From contig NZ_LKEU01000040.1 of assembly GCF_001766835.1 (NCBI RefSeq), positions 1-64,000 of the forward strand: a stretch of DNA of 64,000 nt, written 5' to 3'. The position numbers were made by a program, and so were the translations under genes. The notes under the pieces are model-generated. The model did not search any database, was not told the DNA's origin, and saw only the letters and a program-made list of their open reading frames with translations. Shown piece by piece: positions 17,137-24,053 of this stretch. The DNA comes from Acetobacterium wieringae. GTDB taxonomy: Bacteria; Bacillota; Clostridia; Eubacteriales; Eubacteriaceae. The first letter of the stretch is position 1. Every line of letters begins with the position of its first letter.

Positions 17137-17153
17137 AGCAATAAACGTGCCAA
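17137..17153 (-). promoter_or_regulatory. Sigma-54 (-24/-12) promoter of the aldehyde oxidoreductase operon
   Basis: On the minus strand TTGGCACGTTTATTGCT matches the sigma-54 consensus (YTGGCACG-N4-TTGCW) at every fixed position, with the GG and GC doublets correctly spaced. Transcription would start near 17126, giving a leader of roughly 55 bases before the ATG at 17070. A sigma-54 activator is encoded in the same operon at 1772-3766. This is the clearest promoter in the window. Confidence 0.9.
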
Positions 17154-17156
17154 AAT

Positions 17157-17183
17157 AAAAAAAGCCTGTTTTAAGGGCTTTTT
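17157..17183. terminator. Hairpin with T-runs just upstream of the sigma-54 promoter
   Basis: AAAAAGCC and GGCTTTTT pair around a short loop; T-runs on either strand allow termination both ways. It lies 4 bases beyond the -24 element, so it probably insulates the operon from stray upstream transcription. No gene ends here on either strand. Confidence 0.6.
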
Positions 17184-17498
17184 AGAATACGATCTCGATG
17201 AATAGTATTTTTTTTGAGCATTAATCATTTTATTAACGTTCATTTTTTATACGCATGTTCGCATTTTAATCATTTTATATCAATTTTTCATCGTTTTACC
17301 TAACACAGTCAGGCAATTCTCATTTATAAGTGTTCAATTTTCAACGAATGCTTACTCCTGCCAATCAGATTTTAACTTATTTCATCCATTTCTCACGGTA
17401 TGTTCACTTAAAAAACACCTAAGGCAATTATCCTTAATGAAATAAGTATGATTTGGCAGGGTCTATCCGATTCTAGCTATTGATAATGGAGGAATATT
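17184..17498. other. Intergenic region, possible activator sites
   Basis: There is no gene in these 315 bases. The 13-mer TTAATCATTTTAT occurs twice in the same orientation (17221-17233 and 17266-17278), 45 bp apart and about 95 and 140 bp upstream of the sigma-54 start site, a usual distance for enhancer-binding protein sites. The DNA is AT-rich, so chance is possible. The ribosome binding site GGAGGA of the next gene is at the right end; I see no clear sigma-A promoter for it. Confidence 0.4.
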
Positions 17499-19583
17499 AT
17501 GAAAAATACAACAATCAGGGTACTATCGGCACTCACCGTGATGTCAATGGCCTTTTCAGGTAGCGTTTTTGCGGCATCCGACCAAACAACTGATACCAAT
17601 ACCTCAACGCTGACTACGGTCGCTTCAAATATGGGCGTGGCCTATCGTGGCCATATTCAAAATACCGGTGACTACCCCCTGGACAACGCCTGGATTCAGG
17701 GCCCTACCGAATTGGGAACCGAAGGTCAAGGGCTGCGTCTGGAGGGTTTCTGGATTGAATTAACCGGAACCATACCAGAAAATGCCCACATTCAGTATCA
17801 GGTTCATGTTCAAAATGAAGGCTGGATGGACTGGGTTTCTGACGGTGCGTTTGCCGGAACTAGAGATAAGAGCCAACGCATCGAAGCGATCCGAATTCGC
17901 CTGGTGGATGATGACGGCAATGCCTTATCCGGTTATTCGGTTCAGTATCGCGGTCATATCCAGGATCAGGGCGACACCGAATGGGTTGCTGACGGTGCCG
18001 AATTGGGAACGACCGGTTTGAGTCGACGGCTGGAAGCCCTGGAAGTACAGATTATCCAAACTAATGCAGACAACAGTGATTCGAACAACGCTGATTCTGA
18101 TGACGAAAGCAGCAATGACAATGCGACTGTCGAACCGACCAGCCCCGGATCGGCCATTGTCTCCCCAACTTCAACCATTGTCATCGATAAAGAATTCTCA
18201 AATCGTGAGCAAAACGCCAGTTATGACGAAAGTTTGGCTACCCACGCAGTTTTTAACGGCACTGAGATCGAGCTAACTGGTGCCGGTGCCATGGCTGAAA
18301 ATGGGATTCTCACAATCACCGCCGAAGGCACCTATGTCGTGAGCGGAAATCTTACCGAAGGCCAGATTCGGGTCGAAACGACCGATACCGAAAAGGTTCA
18401 ACTGGTCTTAAACGGCGTCACCATCCACAACAGCAACAGTGCCCCGATTTATTTAAAGAGTGCCGACAAGGTCTTTATCACCCTGGCTGAGGGTACCACC
18501 AATACCCTGACAGATGGCAGCGACTATATCCAGACCGATGACAACACCGTTGATGCGGTTATATTCAGCAAAGCCGATTTAGCAATTAATGGAACCGGTA
18601 CCTTGAACATTACTGCCAATTATAAACATGGGATTGTCTCCAAGGATGATCTGATCATAACCGGCGGTACCTTTAATATTTCCTCGGTAAAAGCTGCATT
18701 AAACGGTAAGGATGCCTTAAAAATAAAAGATGGCGTCTTTAACATCTCATCCTCAGATGGCAAAGGCCTCACCTCAAAACACGACAGTGACACCACCAAA
18801 GGTTATGTCTATATTGCCGGTGGTACCTTTAAGATCAGCAACTGCACCGAAGGGATCGAAGGCACTGCCATTGTCATTGAGGGCGGCGACATCGACGTTA
18901 CCGCCACTGACGACGGTTTAAACGCTGCTAGCGAAACAACCACCGATAATGCAACGACCGAAACAACCGAAACCGCACAGATACCCGGTGGTGGTCAAAC
19001 ACCTGGCGGCGGTGGAATGATGGCCGCAGATACCAATGCCTATATCGCCATTGCTGGCGGCACCATCAAACTCAATACGACGGGTGATGGCATTGACTCC
19101 AACGGAAACCTTTACGTGTCCGGCGGCACCATCTTTGTCAGCGGCCCCACCAGCGACGGTGAAGGCGCTTTGGATTACGACGGCACAGCTGATGTCAGCG
19201 GCGGCACCATCGTGATTGCCGGTAGCTCAGGGATGGCCCAGAGCTTTTCGAACACCTCTACCCAAGCGTCAATTCTTTATAATCTCACCGCAAAAGCCGC
19301 AGCCGGTACAGAGGTCAGTTTAAAAGATTCCAGTGGCAAGGTGCTGGTTTCTTACACTCCCGAAAAAGCCTATCAGTCGGCAGTGATCAGCACCCCTGAG
19401 ATGAGTGTCGGATCAACCTACACCTTGACTGCCGGAGGCCAAACCGTTTCGATCGAGCAAACCGCCATGGTTACCAGTAACGGCAATACCCAAGGTGGCC
19501 CCGGCGGTACACGACCAGACGGCGGAAACAGACCCGATCCGGGAACCACACCGATGACACCGCCAACAGAGACAGCCGTTTAA
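17499..19583 (+). CDS. Secreted ChW-repeat protein with carbohydrate-binding beta-helix domain
   Basis: A 694-residue exported protein. Residues 1-25 are a signal peptide ending SGSVFAAS. Residues 45-190 hold three clostridial hydrophobic W (ChW) repeats (e.g. QVHVQNEGWMDWVSDGAFAG), which usually act in cell-surface attachment or protein contacts. After a Ser/Asn/Asp-rich linker comes a repetitive right-handed beta-helix with many GGT and GDI turns, of the Cthe_2159-like carbohydrate-binding type. The end is Gly/Pro-rich and disordered. No LPXTG or catalytic motif is seen. GGAGG precedes the ATG and a terminator follows. A polysaccharide-binding surface protein is likely; the ligand is unknown. 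Confidence 0.82.
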   Translation: MKNTTIRVLSALTVMSMAFSGSVFAASDQTTDTNTSTLTTVASNMGVAYRGHIQNTGDYPLDNAWIQGPTELGTEGQGLRLEGFWIELTGTIPENAHIQYQVHVQNEGWMDWVSDGAFAGTRDKSQRIEAIRIRLVDDDGNALSGYSVQYRGHIQDQGDTEWVADGAELGTTGLSRRLEALEVQIIQTNADNSDSNNADSDDESSNDNATVEPTSPGSAIVSPTSTIVIDKEFSNREQNASYDESLATHAVFNGTEIELTGAGAMAENGILTITAEGTYVVSGNLTEGQIRVETTDTEKVQLVLNGVTIHNSNSAPIYLKSADKVFITLAEGTTNTLTDGSDYIQTDDNTVDAVIFSKADLAINGTGTLNITANYKHGIVSKDDLIITGGTFNISSVKAALNGKDALKIKDGVFNISSSDGKGLTSKHDSDTTKGYVYIAGGTFKISNCTEGIEGTAIVIEGGDIDVTATDDGLNAASETTTDNATTETTETAQIPGGGQTPGGGGMMAADTNAYIAIAGGTIKLNTTGDGIDSNGNLYVSGGTIFVSGPTSDGEGALDYDGTADVSGGTIVIAGSSGMAQSFSNTSTQASILYNLTAKAAAGTEVSLKDSSGKVLVSYTPEKAYQSAVISTPEMSVGSTYTLTAGGQTVSIEQTAMVTSNGNTQGGPGGTRPDGGNRPDPGTTPMTPPTETAV

Positions 19584-19604
19584 ACTTTCTGCTTAATTTA
19601 TCCC

Positions 19605-19637
19605 TAAAAAGATGCCAGTTTCCTGGTATCTTTTTTT
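19605..19637. terminator. Terminator between convergent genes
   Basis: GATGCCAG pairs with CTGGTATC (one G-U pair) around TTTC and is followed by seven T on the plus strand; A-runs on the other side allow use in both directions. It serves the ChW protein gene and probably the convergent zinc-ribbon gene. Confidence 0.8.
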
Positions 19638-19645
19638 ATTCTAAT

Positions 19646-20053
19646 CTAATAATAATACATGGTACTCACAACAAACGCCATAATCGCTCCCATTACAATG
19701 CTGATAAGAATTGCTGCACCAACTGCAATGGCCATCATCACCAGATACGCCCGGGCAAAATTCTTTTTGTTGGGGCCCGTTTCACTGCCAAACCCCCAAA
19801 TAAAAAGCATCACAATCCCGGCAATGGGAATCGCCGTAATCAAAAACATGATTAAATACTGCCCCATTGTAATCAGATCTGTTGCCTCATTTTTCTGTAC
19901 TGATGGTGTCGGTGCACTGGCTCTGGTCGGTTGCGGCGATTGCGTACTACTGACACTTTGGGATGAAGCCGATTTTCCTAACTGCTTTGCCCCGCAATGG
20001 GTACAAAACGCCGCATCATCAGGAATTTGTTTGCCACAGTTTTCGCAAAACAT
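19646..20053 (-). CDS. Zinc-ribbon membrane protein
   Basis: About 135 residues. The N-terminal MFCENCGKQIP and FCTHCGAKQ pairs form a zinc ribbon, followed by a Ser/Pro/Thr-rich linker and two hydrophobic segments (LIMFLITAIPIAGIVMLFIW and a second near the C-terminus). This is a common Firmicutes membrane protein type of unknown role. AAGGAGG is spaced for the ATG at 20053 rather than the one two codons upstream. It probably shares a transcript with the DUF4349 gene, 12 bases upstream. Confidence 0.75.
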   Translation of the reverse strand: MFCENCGKQIPDDAAFCTHCGAKQLGKSASSQSVSSTQSPQPTRASAPTPSVQKNEATDLITMGQYLIMFLITAIPIAGIVMLFIWGFGSETGPNKKNFARAYLVMMAIAVGAAILISIVMGAIMAFVVSTMYYY

Positions 20054-20065
20054 TGTCATACCTCC

Positions 20066-21103
20066 TTAGTTTTTGGTTTCCGTTTTATCGTCTTCAGCTT
20101 TAGCCTGAGCTGGCTGTGAAGCTTTTTTACCTTTAATTTTCTTTCTGATTCTCCAGAATATAAAGAACCCTAATCCGGCAATGGCAGCAAATGGTATCAG
20201 TCTAAATATTAATACGATTAGAAACGCCACAATGTAGAGAATCAAATTGATTGACGTCACAAACCCTTCGCCAATTTTTGTAAATATTTCTGAAAATGGC
20301 GAATTAACCGAAGTAGCGGACAACCTTTTTTCATACAACGAAATATATATCGTGGAATAGGCCATTTCGGTATCCCAGTTTTTAATGGTCGTCGTCAGAC
20401 TGTCAATTTCTGTTCGAACCCGGTTTAATTCACTTTCGATAGCCAGCATATCAGTGACATTTGTTGCCTGTTTTAAATATTCCAACAACCGGCCCTCTTC
20501 AATTTTCAGGTTGTTCAGCTGCGCCTGGACATCTGCATACTGCTGCGAGATATTGGTGCTGCTGACATTGGCACTGATGGGACTGCCCCAGGTCTGGATC
20601 TGAGTCATGGCTTCGGAAAATTTCGACGATGGTACCCGGATGGTCAAAAAGCCTGAGTTATTCTGGACACCAGCCTGTTCTGAAGCGTAATTTGATCCGG
20701 AATCCTGGACGAATCCGCCAAGTTCCACAGCATAACTGCTGATTTTTTCAAAGGTATCTTGATAATTATCCGTATTCAGACTGATGTTTCCGGAATAAAT
20801 AATTTTGGATGTATCAAAAGGGGTACTGGCATTAGCGGTTGCCTCCGGAAGTGGCACCGCATCAGCTGTTTCACCAGTCACCTGATCCGAAACCATGGAT
20901 TCATCAGACCCGGCTTTACTATTGTCCTGATTTGCTCCACTAAAACATCCCCCGGCGACAACCATTACCAGACAGGATAAAATAACAACCATACCCCAAA
21001 ACCAGTTTTTCTTTGCTTTTAATAACCTGGGGATTACTCCCCTAAAATCAGCTGATGATTCTTTTTTAGCCGCCAGCCGTTGAGTCGTTTTTTTCTGATC
21101 CAT
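20066..21103 (-). CDS. DUF4349 domain membrane protein
   Basis: A 345-residue protein with a basic N-terminus, a membrane segment (WGMVVILSCLVMVVAGGC, whose terminal Cys could be lipidated although the lipobox is imperfect), an extracytoplasmic domain starting IIYSGNISLNTDNYQDTF that matches DUF4349, a coiled-coil stretch (QLNNLKIEEGRLLEYLKQAT), a C-terminal membrane helix and a lysine-rich cytoplasmic tail. DUF4349 proteins are widespread in Firmicutes and have no established function; envelope stress has been suggested for some. GGAGGT precedes the ATG. Confidence 0.82.
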   Translation of the reverse strand: MDQKKTTQRLAAKKESSADFRGVIPRLLKAKKNWFWGMVVILSCLVMVVAGGCFSGANQDNSKAGSDESMVSDQVTGETADAVPLPEATANASTPFDTSKIIYSGNISLNTDNYQDTFEKISSYAVELGGFVQDSGSNYASEQAGVQNNSGFLTIRVPSSKFSEAMTQIQTWGSPISANVSSTNISQQYADVQAQLNNLKIEEGRLLEYLKQATNVTDMLAIESELNRVRTEIDSLTTTIKNWDTEMAYSTIYISLYEKRLSATSVNSPFSEIFTKIGEGFVTSINLILYIVAFLIVLIFRLIPFAAIAGLGFFIFWRIRKKIKGKKASQPAQAKAEDDKTETKN

Positions 21104-21188
21104 GAACCCACCTCCTAAATATTTTTAGACCAATATCCTTATTTTGTTTTTACCCTTGTTTTTATTAAAAATGCACCATAATAATTTT

Positions 21189-21890
21189 TTATCTTTTACA
21201 GTCAATTGTCCGATCTTTTCCGTTATGCCGCAAATCGAGTCCAGGATTTTCATAAGGACTTTTTTTCTGATCACCCTGCTTTTCCCTTCGCTCTTTTTCA
21301 ATTTTGCGATTCATGATTTTTGCCATTATACAGTAAACCAATCCCGGCATTTTTAACTGGGCTTCGTGATAGAGTACCGCTGGCGAATTCTCCTGCTTTG
21401 CCACATTTTCCAGAAAGTGGCCAAACATTTTTTCAGCTTTTTTTCCATTCAAGAGTTTGCTTAAAGGCTGGCCATTAAGCATCGCCCCCATCCCAATTAC
21501 AAATCCACCCTTATAACGGAGACCATTCTCCCCGGCAAACAGTTCCAGCATTTTAAGCCCCGATTCATGCGTATGAACATAAGGCATCCCACCCTGAATA
21601 ACTGCATAGAGACATTGTCCATGAAGGTTATTCTGGTTTTTTTCAAGTTCTTCCAATAAGTACACCGTATCGGCTGGATAAGTATTGATGTAGCAGGGGC
21701 CGATCATAATGATTGACTCGGCCTCATTAATGGCCGCTAGTAACGGACTAAGATCCTTTAAGTTGGGATATAAATGAGTGATTTTAACCAGATAATCCCG
21801 GGATAACAAGAATTCCCTGCAATGATTGGCCAGCATCATGCTAGTCCCAACTTTTCGGGGGCTTAAATTTATTATTACTGCTTTTTTCAT
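21189..21890 (-). CDS. Flavodoxin-fold NAD(P)H oxidoreductase-like protein
   Basis: A 233-residue protein with the flavodoxin-like FMN phosphate loop near the N-terminus (VIINLSPRKVGTSMMLA) and a MIGPCYINTYPA segment equivalent to the flavin-contact loop. The C-terminus is basic. It overlaps the gene upstream by 4 bases (ATGA), so both are one translationally coupled unit under the promoter at 22495-22523. Probably a flavin reductase or electron carrier; the substrate is unknown. Confidence 0.75.
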   Translation of the reverse strand: MKKAVIINLSPRKVGTSMMLANHCREFLLSRDYLVKITHLYPNLKDLSPLLAAINEAESIIMIGPCYINTYPADTVYLLEELEKNQNNLHGQCLYAVIQGGMPYVHTHESGLKMLELFAGENGLRYKGGFVIGMGAMLNGQPLSKLLNGKKAEKMFGHFLENVAKQENSPAVLYHEAQLKMPGLVYCIMAKIMNRKIEKERREKQGDQKKSPYENPGLDLRHNGKDRTIDCKR

Positions 21891-22420
21891 TTGCTTAAAC
21901 CCTCCGCAACCGTTTCAAGGCAATCACTGAGATTACTGTCATCCGCCAAATACGCTCTGCCCCGGATATTCATAATCTTGATATTTTCCTCAACCAGATT
22001 TTTAAAGGCTCTTTTTTCCTCGTCGTCCCATTGCGCCTTCACACCAATGGCGACAAAGGTATGAACCCGCCCTATTTTTCCTTTGACCAGTTCGCCGTTT
22101 TTACAGTAGTAGTGACGATCACCAATGACAGCACATTTATCAAAAATTCGTTTCATTTTAAATGAATAGCTCCCCCATTTAACCGGAGTGACCATTACAA
22201 GCACATCAGTTCTCATCAATTTGGGTAAAATAATGTCGACATCATCCCGATGGATGCACTGCCCATAGGTTTTGTTGGTACAGCCACCACAACTATAACA
22301 CGGATCAACGTATAAATCCGCTATGGCAATCAATTCCGTTTCAATTTTTCGCTCCCGCAACTTTTGCTCAAGCCTTTCCCCAGCTTCCTGTCTGGTGTAG
22401 TCTGATAGTATGGTAATCAT
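21887..22420 (-). CDS. Flavodoxin-family iron-sulfur-type oxidoreductase
   Basis: About 177 residues. A flavodoxin fold with a cysteine cluster after the second strand (CYSCGGCTNKTYGQC), as in NAD(P)H-dependent FMN reductases and iron-sulfur flavoproteins, followed by the flavin-contact segment VMVTPVKWGSYSFKMK. I chose MITILSDY at 22420, which has AGAGAGGAAAAT upstream; an ATG 18 bases earlier has no ribosome binding site. It is divergent from a TetR regulator at 22686, which probably controls it through the palindrome over its -10 box. Confidence 0.8.
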   Translation of the reverse strand: MITILSDYTRQEAGERLEQKLRERKIETELIAIADLYVDPCYSCGGCTNKTYGQCIHRDDVDIILPKLMRTDVLVMVTPVKWGSYSFKMKRIFDKCAVIGDRHYYCKNGELVKGKIGRVHTFVAIGVKAQWDDEEKRAFKNLVEENIKIMNIRGRAYLADDSNLSDCLETVAEGLSK

Positions 22421-22492
22421 ATTTTCCTCTCTTCTCATTAATATCTAGCCTCTCTCTAGCTCGCTTAACATAAATAAAGCCTCTTATAAAAG

Positions 22493-22523
22493 GTAATATA
22501 TTACATATTATTCATCTTGTCAA
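22493..22523 (-). promoter_or_regulatory. Sigma-A promoter with palindromic operator over the -10 box
   Basis: On the minus strand TTGACA (22518-22523) and TATATT (22495-22500) are separated by exactly 17 bases. The perfect 12-bp palindrome GTAATATATTAC (22493-22504) covers the -10 element. A repressor bound there would block RNA polymerase. The divergent TetR protein at 22686-23336 is the obvious candidate (inference). Confidence 0.75.
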
Positions 22524-22685
22524 CAGGTCCAATTGAAACCTCGCAACAAACATCAACTATTTCGACATCTTTTTCAAAAGAAAAAATCATAAAATTAATA
22601 TCCATTATAATTTTTATGATTTAAATCTTAGTTGAAATATGATAGGATAGGAATAGTATCAATTATAAAAGTCAAGGAGTAAATA

Positions 22686-23336
22686 ATGTACGAAAAAGGC
22701 ATCCAGACAAGAAACCATCTTTATGAAATTTCAAAAAAATGCTTTTATGAATATGGTTATGAAAACACCAAAATTAAAGACATCGTAACGGCAGCTGATA
22801 CGCCCATTGGTCTTTTTACTTATTACTTTAAAACAAAAGATAATATTGTTCACGAAATATATTCGGATTTTTATCAGCAAATTGATCAGTGTCTGGGTGC
22901 ACTGTCCATTGATGGGCTGGAAAATTCAATTCTTCATCACGCTACATTGAGTTATATCTATTTTGATCTGATCCTCAACAATGAAAATAATCGTCGTTTT
23001 TACTTTGAAATTCTGAAAAAAGCATCCAACTATCGAATTGCCGGAGATTTTATCCGCAATACTTATCGCGGCTATATCCAGGAATACAATTTGGTCGTCA
23101 GCGAACGCGAATTTGATAACTTCCTATTCATCGATTTTGGCGGACGCCGGGAGTATTTTCTGAATTATTTTCAAAAACCACTTAATGATTCCATCGATGA
23201 GCTGGTCTTTTTACTAAATGGCATCCTTCCCCGATTACTGGGCATTGATCAACATGCTGTTACCACCCTTCTTTATAAAGGAATTCATATTGCCAAAACC
23301 ATTGATTGCCGCCAAATTCAGTTTCTTTCCAAATAA
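22686..23336 (+). CDS. TetR/AcrR-family transcriptional regulator
   Basis: A 216-residue protein with the TetR helix-turn-helix near the N-terminus (CFYEYGYENTKIKDIVTAAD, then TPIGLFTYYFKTKDNIVHEI) and an all-helical ligand-binding C-terminal part without recognisable specificity. It is divergent from the flavodoxin-type pair at 21189-22420 and probably represses it. AAGGAG lies before the ATG. A terminator follows directly, so it is likely monocistronic. Confidence 0.85.
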   Translation: MYEKGIQTRNHLYEISKKCFYEYGYENTKIKDIVTAADTPIGLFTYYFKTKDNIVHEIYSDFYQQIDQCLGALSIDGLENSILHHATLSYIYFDLILNNENNRRFYFEILKKASNYRIAGDFIRNTYRGYIQEYNLVVSEREFDNFLFIDFGGRREYFLNYFQKPLNDSIDELVFLLNGILPRLLGIDQHAVTTLLYKGIHIAKTIDCRQIQFLSK

Positions 23337-23350
23337 ATCGTTAGTATTTA

Positions 23351-23397
23351 AAAGAATGTCTCACTATCCTTAAAATCAGGGTGAAACATTCTTTTTT
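23351..23397 (+). terminator. Terminator of the TetR gene
   Basis: AAAGAATGTcTCAC pairs with GTGAaACATTCTTT and is followed by a T-run on the plus strand, 15 bases past the TetR stop codon. Confidence 0.8.
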
Positions 23398-23480
23398 ATT
23401 CGTTCTAAGCCGTATCTCGCAGAGGGTGAGAGCCTTTTGATGGCCGTGGCATTTGCTTGTTTTGATCCTGAAACTGCGGG

Positions 23481-23486
23481 TATAAT
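23481..23486 (+). promoter_or_regulatory. Possible -10 box for the small zinc-ribbon gene
   Basis: TATAAT at 23481-23486 with a poor -35 match (TTGTTT, 18 bases upstream), about 100 bases before the ATG of the next gene. Held loosely because of the weak -35. Confidence 0.4.
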
Positions 23487-23583
23487 AGCATCATAAGTAC
23501 ATCGGCCAATCGCCATGCGAGTCTCTTTTAATAACTATTATTGATTGCGTTGTTAAAAATTTAAAAAAGAACAGGAGATTAAA

Positions 23584-23853
23584 ATGATGAATGAAAAACT
23601 GTGTCAAAGCTGCGGAAAGCCCATGGGCCAAACGAATGAACTCTATGGAACTGAAAAAAACGGCACTAAAAGCTGTGACTATTGCGATGATTGTTATAAA
23701 AACGGCGAATTTACAACGAATATTTCCAAGGAACGCATGATCGAAGTGAGTATACCCTATCTTCTCAAAGAAAAGCCCGGAATTGATGAGGCTCAGGCCC
23801 GAAAAGAAATGGAAGACTTTTTCCCGACCTTAAAAAGATGGAAGACTCACTAA
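23584..23853 (+). CDS. Small zinc-ribbon protein
   Basis: An 89-residue protein with CQSCGKPM and CDYCDDCYKNGEF, the pattern of the putative zinc-ribbon family (PF12674), followed by a helical tail with ISKERMIEVSIPYLLKE. It probably binds zinc; the function is unknown. ACAGGAGA lies before the ATG at the usual distance. It stands alone between a TetR gene and a cyclic di-GMP gene. An imperfect inverted repeat (CAATTTGCCAA ... TTGGCAATTG) after the stop may be its weak terminator. Confidence 0.78.
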   Translation: MMNEKLCQSCGKPMGQTNELYGTEKNGTKSCDYCDDCYKNGEFTTNISKERMIEVSIPYLLKEKPGIDEAQARKEMEDFFPTLKRWKTH

Positions 23854-24053
23854 GTCATTTTAAACAATTTGCCAAAGGATATGATTGAATTAATTTTTTG
23901 TTGGCAATTGCGCTTGTTTTATTAATAAATTATTGTATTCTCTATTAAAATTATGCATAATAGTGATATCAATCCGTTTTTATTTTTTGACTCGGACATC
24001 GTCTCAAATCGTCAAATTTCAAAATTCATATTTTTAAAAGGAGGTCAGGGATT

